Shown piece after piece: positions 6,661 to 14,055 of a DNA stretch of 23,391 bases. The translations under genes were made by a program, and so were the position numbers. The stretch spans positions 1-23,391 of IMG/VR virus record IMGVR_UViG_3300020474_000120. The stretch is one strand, 5' to 3'. The DNA is from a virus. Below the pieces are notes generated by a model. It did not search any database and was not told the origin of the DNA. It was given only the letters and a program-made list of their open reading frames with translations. Numbering within the stretch: the first letter of the stretch is position 1; every line of letters starts with the position of its first letter.

Positions 6661-9365
6661 TAAGCGGTACCTAATCTACTGAGATGAAGTGGAGCATATA
6701 CTGATGCAAATGGATCTGTCTGTGGTTGCATAAAAGTGCTACCACCCATTGATTCTCCTTTATCAGAACCACCACTACCTGAAAATCCAGATTTACTTGT
6801 AATAGTCTGTAAGGCACCCATTAATTGTTGCTGTCCTTGTGCAAGAAGAAGTGCTTCTTGACTTAACTGTCCATTATTAATATTAGGCATAAACAAAGAT
6901 CCAACTGTCTGGGGTGCTTCTATATTATTACTTGTATTATCTGTTGGAGGAGTTATATTTGTAGATTGATTTAGTGTCTTGGAACTATTCTTAGTAAACT
7001 CTAGAGGATCTACAGCAGATGATAGTCCATCATATCCACCAGGGTGTCTTTCTAAGTGTAGGTGTGTGTTATCAGCAGCCATATCACCTGTACCTGGCCA
7101 ATACTTCACCTTAGCAATTGTTTCACCCTTGCTAACCTCTTGTCCTTTCTCTACTGTTGGATCAACATGACCATATAGAGTTGCATCTCCTGCATCACTG
7201 GTTACAACAACAGCAGATCCGTGCATAAAATCAGGAATAACAGAAGTTACAGTACCATCTTCCATAGCAGTAACAGGAGATCCTCTATCAACACCTATAT
7301 CAATTCCTTTATGATCTTGAGATCCATATGATAAATTTCTAGGACCAAATTTACTTGTGAGCACTGGTCTTCCTTGTGGTAAGACTGCAGAATAATCAGT
7401 ATCTTCTCTCTGTCCTGTAAACATTTGTGCGACTTGTTTAGCACCACTCTTTGCACCACTCATTAGGTCACCAAAAAGTCCTCCAGCGTTAGCAGGAGCA
7501 CCAGTAAGTAAGTTACCAATACCAGTGTTTACACCACCTAGACTTAGATTAGTTAATCCAGATGCTTTTACTAATTTTCCTAGATTAGGACCAACTGCAG
7601 ACTTTAAGAATTGTCCCATAGGACCTAAAGTACCAAGAACTTGGTTAATTGCTGCAGCAATACCACCAATAGCAAATTGGAAAGGCATTTGTAATGCATC
7701 AGTCATATGCTGACCCATTTCATTAACAAGTTGTCTTCCTCCAAATGGAGTGAAGGTTACGACCTCACCACTTGCTTCACCACCTTGGAATGCTCCTATA
7801 TTAGTAGGATTGTCTAAGAAGTACGATCCACCACTAGCATTTTTAACTTCTCCTGTTTCTACACCTTTACTTTCTAATAAAGTTTTGTTAGCGTTCTCAA
7901 CATTTTCATCACCATACGCTCTCCACGTACCCCATCCTCCGACTTCATCAGGAACAACACCCAAGAAATCAATCGCATTCAAGAATTTTCTACCAGACTC
8001 ACGTATATTGGCGTCAATAATAGCCATGGCTTTATTAGACTGATCAAAATTTCCAGTCCTGATGAGTGAGTTAATACCTTCAAACAAACCACGGAAAGGA
8101 GCTCCTATTATCTCCATTCCACTAGACAAACCAGCAGTAATATCTGCAATACCATTCCTCATCGCATTTTCTCCATCACCACGAATCCAATCATCAACAC
8201 CACGAGTCCACTCACCAACATATCCCACTAACGTACCTACACTTAAAACTGTTGCTACACTTGATAGTCCTGCTGCAAGCATTCCTGCAGTACCAGTTGC
8301 ACCACCAATAATTGCTGCATCAGCGCCAGAGTCAGCATAATCAAGCATAGCATTAGCATAATCACCAGTCATCAAGTTTATAGTTCCAGTAATGGAAGAT
8401 AAGAGAGGAATTGCATGAGCCGCTCCACTTCCTCTAACTACGGTATTAGCATTTTTAAGAGACTTTAAAGGATTCAGATTCTTTAAATTTAATGCACCAT
8501 CAAATGTATTTGAAATTTTATTTGTGACAGGAGTAATATTTTTAATTTTGCTGAGATCCTTAACACCATCAACTTTACTAGTAACTTTTCCTATATCAAC
8601 TACATCATCAACCTTACCTACTCCTTCAGGAATAGCTTCTTTAACTTTGTTGAGGTTTTTTACATCCACAACTTGTGAAGTACTCGGCATTAACTGATTT
8701 GCTGGTTTTACACTACTACTTTTGAGTAAATTCGGTTTAGGAGTAACATCAATCATTCTCCTATTAGGAAGAACATTTTTGTTACGTAAAACATTTGAAA
8801 GTAATCTGGTTAAACCTCTCGTTCCTACCGCAGCAGCAATTATTGCACCCCATTTAGCTATAGCAGCGATAACCCCACCAATATTACTAGCTAAAAACTT
8901 AATTAAATCTCCTAACCAAGTAGGTTTTTTGACTTTTTCTGAAGTTATAGTACCAGATAAGTCTTCTGTTTTTTCTAATTGTGTTTCTTGTTGATCAAAT
9001 TTACTAATAGCACCACTTGTACTTGCGGATAGAAGAAGTTGATTTTGTGCTTCTAGTAATTGATTAGTTTGTCTTTGCTCACCTAATTGTGCTTGTAGAA
9101 CTGCATCTTCACCATATTTGGTAATATCTGAACTGCCTGTAGTAGCAAGAGCAGAAGATCCAGACATCAACTGATTCACAGTTGTGCCTTCTACCAACAT
9201 TGATGATGTAGGAGTTGTTACGGAAACCGAGGCAGGTTGATTTGGAGCAGGGTCGTTACCGCCCTTACCGTCTCCATCATTCTTCTTTCTGTTTCTGAAG
9301 CGATCAATTATATTTTCAATAATACCTTGTTGAGCCGCTTCATATCCTTGGGTTCCTGACGCCAT
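6660..9365 (-). CDS. Tape-measure-like tail protein with M23 peptidase domain
   Basis: This 901-residue protein has a glutamine-rich, coiled-coil-prone N-terminus (~90-120), hydrophobic stretches near residues 155-180 (ASNIGGVIAAIAKWGAIIAA) and 350-385, and Gly/Ser/Ala-rich middle parts. It follows the gp26 frameshift pair, the standard position of a tape-measure gene. Residues ~665-785 are a M23/LytM metallopeptidase domain: DHKGIDIG (zinc His ~685 and Asp), a second conserved His in LYGHVDP, and the HLH motif (~768-770). The HxxxD and HxH zinc ligands are intact, so peptidoglycan endopeptidase activity is likely. It could open the cell wall during injection. The C-terminus is Gln-rich. The start overlaps the previous stop (TAATG). 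Confidence 0.7.
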   Translation of the reverse strand: MASGTQGYEAAQQGIIENIIDRFRNRKKNDGDGKGGNDPAPNQPASVSVTTPTSSMLVEGTTVNQLMSGSSALATTGSSDITKYGEDAVLQAQLGEQRQTNQLLEAQNQLLLSASTSGAISKFDQQETQLEKTEDLSGTITSEKVKKPTWLGDLIKFLASNIGGVIAAIAKWGAIIAAAVGTRGLTRLLSNVLRNKNVLPNRRMIDVTPKPNLLKSSSVKPANQLMPSTSQVVDVKNLNKVKEAIPEGVGKVDDVVDIGKVTSKVDGVKDLSKIKNITPVTNKISNTFDGALNLKNLNPLKSLKNANTVVRGSGAAHAIPLLSSITGTINLMTGDYANAMLDYADSGADAAIIGGATGTAGMLAAGLSSVATVLSVGTLVGYVGEWTRGVDDWIRGDGENAMRNGIADITAGLSSGMEIIGAPFRGLFEGINSLIRTGNFDQSNKAMAIIDANIRESGRKFLNAIDFLGVVPDEVGGWGTWRAYGDENVENANKTLLESKGVETGEVKNASGGSYFLDNPTNIGAFQGGEASGEVVTFTPFGGRQLVNEMGQHMTDALQMPFQFAIGGIAAAINQVLGTLGPMGQFLKSAVGPNLGKLVKASGLTNLSLGGVNTGIGNLLTGAPANAGGLFGDLMSGAKSGAKQVAQMFTGQREDTDYSAVLPQGRPVLTSKFGPRNLSYGSQDHKGIDIGVDRGSPVTAMEDGTVTSVIPDFMHGSAVVVTSDAGDATLYGHVDPTVEKGQEVSKGETIAKVKYWPGTGDMAADNTHLHLERHPGGYDGLSSAVDPLEFTKNSSKTLNQSTNITPPTDNTSNNIEAPQTVGSLFMPNINNGQLSQEALLLAQGQQQLMGALQTITSKSGFSGSGGSDKGESMGGSTFMQPQTDPFASVYAPLHLSRLGTA

Positions 9366-9541
9366 TATCGGTTGTTTTGTTGTTTTAGTTCCTCAAGATG
9401 CTGAGACAGAAGTGCAACGTATACAATTCTTTCCCAAGGCATCATATTATCTAGCTCAGTCAAAGAGTATTTATGATGATGCATCAAAGCAAAGTTAGTT
9501 TGAAAGTACTCCTCCAAGTTAGTATGAAAGAGTGCTATGCG
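9365..9541 (-). CDS. gp26 -1 frameshift extension (tail assembly chaperone, gp51-like)
   Basis: These are 58 codons in the -1 frame relative to gp26, ending in LLSQHLEELKQQNNR with the stop overlapping the next ATG (TAATG). The frame opens at 9571 with no ATG until residue 20 of the extension (MHHHKYSLTELDNMMPWERI) and no Shine-Dalgarno site. A normal start would therefore lose the conserved-looking front part (RIALFHTNLEEYFQTNF). Slippage at T TTT TTC (9547-9541) would fuse it to residue 236 of gp26, giving a 294-residue product. In tailed phages the two overlapping frames before the tape-measure gene encode tail assembly chaperones made this way (lambda G and GT). In cyanophage genomes the ORF here is, as I recall, usually labelled gp51. 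Confidence 0.65.
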   Translation of the reverse strand, partial: RIALFHTNLEEYFQTNFALMHHHKYSLTELDNMMPWERIVYVALLSQHLEELKQQNNR

Positions 9542-10248
9542 AAAAAACTCTGTAGCCCCGAAATAGTATACTCACTCTCTTTTTTAGTTTTTGGATTCTT
9601 AACTTTAAAAGTATGCTGTAATTTAGGCATAGTCTCAAAGAACTTTGCAAATTTATCAAATTGTTCTTGAGTCATGCTCTCAATAAAGTTTGCAAGTTCC
9701 TTTTTACTACAATCTTTTGACTCAGTTACATCTTCACCCTCAAAAATTTGATCAATACAGGTAGTAATAAAGTCTAGTCCGTCCACATCATCACCCTTAT
9801 CATTCAACCCAGTGTTAATAAAGTGTTCAATGCTTGGATACTTCATGATTACACCGACCTTATCGGTAATCATAATTTTAGGATCATGTCCCTTTGGTTT
9901 AAATACTTGAACATCAGAAATATTGATTTCATGTGAGACCTGAGTCTTATTATCATCTAAGCATGTAACATTTAATGTTACAATCTCTCCAACAGATGCT
10001 GCACGGATCTTTAGAAAAAGATATTCTAGATCAAAACTAGGAAGACTCGCAGGTTTTATACCACGAGTAAGAATACAGGCACTGAGAGTATCAATAACTG
10101 ATTGAGTAATTTGTTTTTCGTCTTTTGAGTCCATAGCAATAAGAAGAATCTTTTCTTCTTTTACTAAAAATGGACGATATTTTATTTTTTTACCGCTCGA
10201 TGGTAGTTCCAATTCATAGGTTGGTGCGGTAACCTTTGGTAATGCCAT
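9535..10248 (-). CDS. 26: Baseplate hub subunit gp26 / tail assembly chaperone
   Basis: The 237-residue protein starts MALPKVTAPTYELELPSSGK. The sequence resembles the T4 baseplate protein family that includes gp26 (PF12322): KKIKYRPFLVKEEKILLIAM, a central LEYLFLKIRAASVGEIV, and a helical C-terminus (EQFDKFAKFFETMPKLQHTF). In T4, gp26 acts in hub assembly and is cytoplasmic or a minor structural protein. The last codons AGT TTT TTC GCA TAG contain a perfect slippery heptamer that leads into a longer form (see the extension). The upstream gene ends 24 nt before the start. Confidence 0.8.
   Translation of the reverse strand: MALPKVTAPTYELELPSSGKKIKYRPFLVKEEKILLIAMDSKDEKQITQSVIDTLSACILTRGIKPASLPSFDLEYLFLKIRAASVGEIVTLNVTCLDDNKTQVSHEINISDVQVFKPKGHDPKIMITDKVGVIMKYPSIEHFINTGLNDKGDDVDGLDFITTCIDQIFEGEDVTESKDCSKKELANFIESMTQEQFDKFAKFFETMPKLQHTFKVKNPKTKKESEYTISGLQSFFA
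9541..9547 (-). promoter_or_regulatory. Programmed -1 ribosomal frameshift site (T TTT TTC)
   Basis: The minus strand has T TTT TTC in the gp26 reading frame (codons 234-236: AGT TTT TTC). This X XXY YYZ heptamer lets both tRNAs re-pair after a one-base backward slip. The zero-frame stop TAG is one codon further on. The -1 frame then continues for 58 codons to the tape-measure start. Confidence 0.7.
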
Positions 10249-10272
10249 AATAAATGCAAGTTATATAAGTAT

Positions 10273-10971
10273 TTAGCCTGAAAAAAGCATGTCTCTTCCT
10301 TGATCATTATACGCTACTCTGTGTTTTGAGTAATAAAAATTAGCAGTACACTTTACAAGTTGACTACTTCCAAATGAAAGTGGAATTGCTTCTACTGCAT
10401 AAGGAAACACTTCTTGTAATACATGAACTGTAGAAACTCTACTAGTTTCACCTTTAGGACCTTTCTCTGCTTTAGCAATTCTAACTGTACAATGGTAATT
10501 TTCTGGAAATTGTAGTCTAGTAGTTCTATTATTATCAAACTTTGATGCCGACATTGCTTTTTCTTCACTTGCGCCTATATCAAGATTTTGTACTGTGTCG
10601 ATTTTACTACCATCAGCATTAAATTCTTGGAAAATATACTGATACCAAGTATTCATAAACTTGAAAGGACTCATATTAGCATCACACATCCAACCGAGTT
10701 GAAAATCAGTAAACATTTTTTGATGAACATAGTTTGTAACACCTTCACCCATAAATCTTCCAGTCATTTGTCCAGTAGCAGCCTGTGCTCCAGGAAGAGT
10801 TACCTCATCTACGAATTGTTCATGAAAATTAAATCCAGTGTAGAATTTTTGCTGCTCTAGTTTACTTTTAACTCCATCATCTTTATCGAAGTCAAACTTC
10901 ACACGAAATCCAGTGGTGAGCGCCATGCCCCCACCTCTCGCTATGTTTGACATTAAATCTCTATATGACAC
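10273..10971 (-). CDS. Tail-tube-fold baseplate protein (gp19/gp54-like)
   Basis: This is a 232-residue protein, the first gene of the minus-strand baseplate operon. The order of elements resembles tube-fold proteins (gp19, gp48, gp54): HEQFVDEVTLPGAQAATGQM, then TNYVHQKMFTDFQLGWMCDA and SPFKFMNTWYQYIF, then VLQEVFPYAVEAIPLSFGSS near the end. In these proteins a loop such as LPG is followed by strands, a helix with W, and closing strands. It probably initiates or caps the tail tube on the baseplate. The listed start is GTG (SYRDLMSNIARGG). An ATG at 10953 (MSNIARGGG) has an AGAGA at a suitable distance and would remove six residues. The exact T4 equivalent is uncertain. Confidence 0.6.
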   Translation of the reverse strand: MSYRDLMSNIARGGGMALTTGFRVKFDFDKDDGVKSKLEQQKFYTGFNFHEQFVDEVTLPGAQAATGQMTGRFMGEGVTNYVHQKMFTDFQLGWMCDANMSPFKFMNTWYQYIFQEFNADGSKIDTVQNLDIGASEEKAMSASKFDNNRTTRLQFPENYHCTVRIAKAEKGPKGETSRVSTVHVLQEVFPYAVEAIPLSFGSSQLVKCTANFYYSKHRVAYNDQGRDMLFSG

Positions 10972-10975
10972 TTGA

Positions 10976-10983
10976 TCTAAATA
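10976..10983 (+). promoter_or_regulatory. Candidate late promoter for the gp4 block
   Basis: TCTAAATA is close to the T4 late consensus TATAAATA (6 of 8). It lies 20 nt before the gp4 start in the divergent gap. The plus-strand block gp4 to gp53 has no other space for a promoter inside the window. Confidence 0.4.
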
Positions 10984-10998
10984 TTATGTGACCTACAG

Positions 10999-11006
10999 TA
11001 TTTATG
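10999..11006 (-). promoter_or_regulatory. Candidate late promoter for the baseplate operon
   Basis: The minus strand reads CATAAATA, matching 7 of 8 of the T4 late consensus. It overlaps the gp4 start codon on the other strand and would start RNA about 20 nt before the first baseplate gene. Confidence 0.45.
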
Positions 11007-11441
11007 GCTTATTCTGGAAAGTATAGACCCTCCAACCCTAAGAAGTATCGAGGTAATCCAACTAGAATTATCTATAGATCCATGTGGGAAAAGAAGTTTA
11101 TGATATTCTGTGATAGAAATAAGTCTATTGTAGAGTGGGGAAGTGAAGAGATAATTATACCCTATCGTTGCCCTACTGATGGGAAAGTTCATAGGTATTT
11201 TCCAGATTTTTACATCAAAGTCCTTAATAAAGAGGGTAAATTTAAGAAATATATTATTGAGGTAAAACCTAAAAAGCAAGTTGCTGGTCCTGATAAAACT
11301 CCTAAAAGAAAAACTGCTGCGTGGAAACGTGATGTTTTGACTTTTATGAAAAACAAAGCAAAATGGGAAGCAGCGGAAAACTATTGTGATGATAGAAGAA
11401 TGAACTTCATGATACTCACGGAAGATCACTTAAATGTCTAG
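11004..11441 (+). CDS. 4: Head completion protein gp4
   Basis: The protein has 145 residues. The sequence MAYSGKYRPSNPKKYRGNPT, then SMWEKKFMIFCDRNKSIVEW, PYRCPTDGKVHRYFPDFYIK and IIEVKPKKQ is the familiar gp4 (gp50) head completion protein of T4-like phages. It has a TnsA/restriction-endonuclease-like core: a Glu in the WEKKF helix, the Asp of YFPDF and the E-V-K of IIEVKPK make a PD-(D/E)XK-like triad. It acts on filled heads before tail joining. It opens the plus-strand block, and its end overlaps the next gene by 8 nt. No clear Shine-Dalgarno site precedes it. Confidence 0.85.
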   Translation: MAYSGKYRPSNPKKYRGNPTRIIYRSMWEKKFMIFCDRNKSIVEWGSEEIIIPYRCPTDGKVHRYFPDFYIKVLNKEGKFKKYIIEVKPKKQVAGPDKTPKRKTAAWKRDVLTFMKNKAKWEAAENYCDDRRMNFMILTEDHLNV

Positions 11442-12060
11442 TACTATATTTGAACAAGTAAAAGAAGCAGCGGGTTCTGAGAAAAGATCACTTTCTTGGT
11501 ATCGTCGTCAGGTAAAGTCGATTGCGAAGAATTATACTGTTGATTTGCTCAAAAGTGACGAAAACTACGATGCTAGTGCTACACCAGACTTCCAAGATAG
11601 TAATGAACTCCGCAACGAAGTTAGAATCGGACATTTATACCTCTTTGAATATAAGGCAACGTCAAAAACTCCATTTCACGATACATTTCCCCTAGTTTAC
11701 GTCATAGACAGGAAAGCAGACCACTTTATAGGTGCTAATCTGCACTATATTAATCCAAAATCTAGATATTCAGTTATAGATAACTTAATTAACAACGATT
11801 ATCTTAAGGTTTCTCCCAACTCCGTCCATAAATATTTGAGTAATAATGTGAATGGTTACCTTCTTGACTTAGGTAAGGACGAATGGGATACAGCAATTTT
11901 CTTGCCTATCGAGAACTTTATCGTTACAAAGTCTAAAAAAAGTTATTCTAAACGAAGAGTTTGGGAGGACGCCACAAAAGCGAAGACTCATAAAGGAGCA
12001 TTTAAAATTCCTAGAGATATTGAGTTTTACAGTGGAGCACAAAATTCTAACATTGTTTAA
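11434..12060 (+). CDS. Conserved T4-like cyanophage protein of unknown role
   Basis: The 208-residue protein starts with a helical region (FEQVKEAAGSEKRSLSWYRR) and continues with a strand-rich core (IGHLYLFEYKATSKTPFHDT, FPLVYVIDRKADHFIGANLH), ending in a basic tail (VTKSKKSYSKRRVWEDATK). I recall similar proteins next to gp4 and gp48/gp53 in cyanomyoviruses but no assigned function. The basic C-terminus and position between a head completion protein and tail proteins would fit a DNA-contacting packaging or neck protein; that is inference. It overlaps gp4 by 8 nt and the next ATG follows its stop directly. Confidence 0.75.
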   Translation: MSSTIFEQVKEAAGSEKRSLSWYRRQVKSIAKNYTVDLLKSDENYDASATPDFQDSNELRNEVRIGHLYLFEYKATSKTPFHDTFPLVYVIDRKADHFIGANLHYINPKSRYSVIDNLINNDYLKVSPNSVHKYLSNNVNGYLLDLGKDEWDTAIFLPIENFIVTKSKKSYSKRRVWEDATKAKTHKGAFKIPRDIEFYSGAQNSNIV

Positions 12061-13092
12061 ATGATTAATCAATCAGCAGAATCAGGTAATTACGTTCATG
12101 GTTTTCGATATCCATTTGATATGTCTATCGAGAAAGAGTCGGATTATATTAGATTTCAGTTTTTTAAGTATAAAGCACCTTTTCAACGTGGTCAGGAAGG
12201 TGGGGTGACTGGAGGAGCAAATCTCTCAGGTTATTACGGTGAAAGTAATGAAGGATCTCTAGGAGAAAAAGCTGGAGATGATGTTCTCATGTATATGCCT
12301 CAGGACGTTAGTACATCTATGTCTTCATCATGGGGTGGTAAAGAGATATCTAACGCTGCTGCTGGAGCACTCTCTGCATATTCAAATTATGTGACTAATC
12401 CAAATCAAAAACAATTAATTGAAAATTTTCAAGCTGGTATAAAAGGATTAGCAGGATTACCTACTAGTGCTGGTGCTTCATTAGTAAGAATGGGATTAAG
12501 TGCAACTGGTGCTCAATCTAACTTAACACAAAATGATATTTTAGGAGGAACTTCTGGTGTTATTTTAAACCCAAATACAGAAGTATTATTTGGTGGTCCT
12601 TCTATACGTAATATCGGGTTTAAATTTAAAATGATGGCAAGAAGCGAACGTGAAGCACGAAGAATGCTAAAGATTTGTCGAATGTTCCAATATCATGCAT
12701 CTCCAAAATTGGGTATGGAGGTAGATCTTAAAGATATGTTTGTAAGAGCTGTTGATGGAATTACAAATATAAAAACATTTGGATTTTTTAAAGGATCTGA
12801 TTTATCCAAAAAAGGAGGAGCAAATGAAAATGAATTTGCTGTTAATAATTTTATTCAGATCCCTAATTTATGTTTATTTAAGTATATGTCTGGTCCCGAT
12901 ATAAATCCATACCTTAACCAGTATAAAGCATGTGCTATAACAAACGTTGATGTTAATTTTACTCCAGATGGATCTTATTCAACTTTGATAGGTGGATATC
13001 CATCTGCAGTAGAGTTGAGTATATCTTTAGTAGAAACAAAACTCATTTATCAAAGTCAAATTGATATGAATCCAGATGAGGTAAGTAACTAA
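12061..13092 (+). CDS. 48: Baseplate tail tube cap protein, gp48-like
   Basis: The protein has 343 residues. The N-terminus (FRYPFDMSIEKESDYIRFQF) is followed by a low-complexity Gly/Ala/Ser region. The C-terminal half has the tube-type fold: NIGFKFKMMARSEREARRML, KICRMFQYHASPKLG, a strand pair around LCLFKYMSGPD, and the closing ACAITNVDVNFTPDGSYSTL ... AVELSISLVETKLIYQ. This last pattern (PDGxY, then a beta-strand ending in xExK) matches the ends of T4 gp48 and gp54, which cap the baseplate and start tail tube growth. gp54 is an alternative. It shares one base with the gp53 start. Confidence 0.75.
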   Translation: MINQSAESGNYVHGFRYPFDMSIEKESDYIRFQFFKYKAPFQRGQEGGVTGGANLSGYYGESNEGSLGEKAGDDVLMYMPQDVSTSMSSSWGGKEISNAAAGALSAYSNYVTNPNQKQLIENFQAGIKGLAGLPTSAGASLVRMGLSATGAQSNLTQNDILGGTSGVILNPNTEVLFGGPSIRNIGFKFKMMARSEREARRMLKICRMFQYHASPKLGMEVDLKDMFVRAVDGITNIKTFGFFKGSDLSKKGGANENEFAVNNFIQIPNLCLFKYMSGPDINPYLNQYKACAITNVDVNFTPDGSYSTLIGGYPSAVELSISLVETKLIYQSQIDMNPDEVSN

Positions 13093-13757
13093 TGTATTTT
13101 TCTATTTTACCAAATATTAAATATGACGTTAAACCTCAAAGTTTTCCATTTTCTTCTTCTGATTATGTTGAAGTAAATAACTTTTTTAGGAGATACAGTA
13201 TTAATGAAGATATTTTTGACTTTTCGGTATTTTTGAACAAATATGCCTTAAACCAAGGTGTAAGAATAGAGACTCTTGCTGATACAGTTTATGGTAGACC
13301 TGAACTTGATTGGGTAGTCGCATTGACTAATAATATTACCAATATCTACGAAGATTGGCCAATGGACGAAAATGTTTTGCAAGAGTGGGCAGAGGGTAAA
13401 TATGGATCTACTGTATACAGCGATTTAGCATATTATGAGATATCTGCAGATGTGAAGAATTCTAATGGGTTAGCAGTTTTAAAAAAAGGTCAAAAAGTAG
13501 ATTCTAAGTTCTATAACGAATCTTTCTCTTATAACAATGGAGATGCTGCAAATACGGTTATTAATGTATCTGGATCTTCTATTGCGTCTCCAGTTACTTT
13601 GTGGGAAGAAATAACAAGAAAAAATGAAGAAAAAAGAAGTATATGGGTACTAAAACCAAGGTATATTGAACCCCTACTTAACTCATTAAAAAAGCAGAGC
13701 AAATATGGAAAATGCTCTGCTTATCTGAATAAGAAATTAAAAACTACTTTAAAGTAA
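13092..13757 (+). CDS. 53: Baseplate wedge subunit gp53
   Basis: This 221-residue protein has the gp53 wedge family pattern: MYFSILPNIKYDVKP at the start, FFRRYSINEDIFDFSVFLNK, then RIETLADTVYGRPELDWVVA and LTNNITNIYEDWPMDENVLQ. The YGRPELDWV... NNIxNIYEDWP core is highly characteristic; a LysM-like fold is known for this protein. It joins the six baseplate wedges to each other around the hub. It is the last gene of the plus-strand block and converges on the gene at 13834. Confidence 0.85.
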   Translation: MYFSILPNIKYDVKPQSFPFSSSDYVEVNNFFRRYSINEDIFDFSVFLNKYALNQGVRIETLADTVYGRPELDWVVALTNNITNIYEDWPMDENVLQEWAEGKYGSTVYSDLAYYEISADVKNSNGLAVLKKGQKVDSKFYNESFSYNNGDAANTVINVSGSSIASPVTLWEEITRKNEEKRSIWVLKPRYIEPLLNSLKKQSKYGKCSAYLNKKLKTTLK

Positions 13758-13770
13758 CGCGACTTTTTTG

Positions 13771-13829
13771 GTCAAAAATTGGCGGGAATTTTTTTCCCAC
13801 TTTCATGGAATTGAAAAACCAATTTTGAC
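13771..13829. terminator. Inverted repeat between convergent genes, probable terminator region
   Basis: GTCAAAAATTGG (13771-13782) and CCAATTTTGAC (13819-13829) are inverted, with a one-base difference, and enclose a smaller hairpin (GGGAA, T-rich loop, TTCCC, 13784-13798). The block sits exactly between the converging gp53 and the small gene downstream of gp32, where a bidirectional transcription stop would be useful. The inner part is one copy of the 33-bp repeat. Confidence 0.5.
13781..13813 (+). repeat. 33-bp imperfect intergenic repeat, copy A
   Basis: It matches copy B (18048-18080) at 29 of 33 positions without gaps. It includes a GCGGGAA..TTTTTT..CCAC hairpin-like half followed by TTTYATGGAATTG. 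This copy lies between two convergent genes. Confidence 0.7.
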
Positions 13830-13833
13830 TTCA

Positions 13834-14055
13834 TTAAAAGTGTTCGTTTTTCCAACCTTGTCCCAACCAATTATCCCTTTTAAATGCAGGGATAACTTCG
13901 TTGACAAGGAACTTACGATTTTGTTCTGCAATCTTCAATGATTTAGTTTCAAGAGTAGATACTCTTGACTCAAGTTGAGATGCAAACCACACAGCACCAC
14001 CTGCTTGAACAAGCAAGAAGGATAGCACTGCAAATGGAATCTTAAGATCTTTCAT
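13834..14055 (-). CDS. Small N-anchored coiled-coil protein downstream of gp32
   Basis: The protein has 73 residues. Residues 6-25 (IPFAVLSFLLVQAGGAVWFA) form one hydrophobic span, and residues 27-50 (QLESRVSTLETKSLKIAEQN) have a heptad-like pattern. The tail contains NWLGQGWKN. It looks like an inner-membrane-anchored coiled-coil protein. Its start overlaps the gp32 stop (TAATG), so it is co-translated with gp32. This layout resembles small spanin-type or membrane-tethering proteins, but no such motif is decisive and the function is unknown. Confidence 0.7.
   Translation of the reverse strand: MKDLKIPFAVLSFLLVQAGGAVWFASQLESRVSTLETKSLKIAEQNRKFLVNEVIPAFKRDNWLGQGWKNEHF

Noticed and set aside
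7750-8340. Plus-strand ORFs of 90-97 codons antisense to the tape-measure gene
   Set aside because: They are rich in Pro, Ser and Thr, mirror the Gly/Ala/Ser-rich minus-strand gene and lack ribosome sites.
10270-10276. CTAAATA on the minus strand before gp26, and a similar one at 214-220
   Set aside because: Both coincide with a TAA stop codon followed by ATA, and 7-mers of this type are expected several times by chance in this window.
10977-11429. 150-codon minus-strand ORF
   Set aside because: It lies fully antisense to gp4, which is clearly recognisable, and its translation looks like reversed coding sequence.
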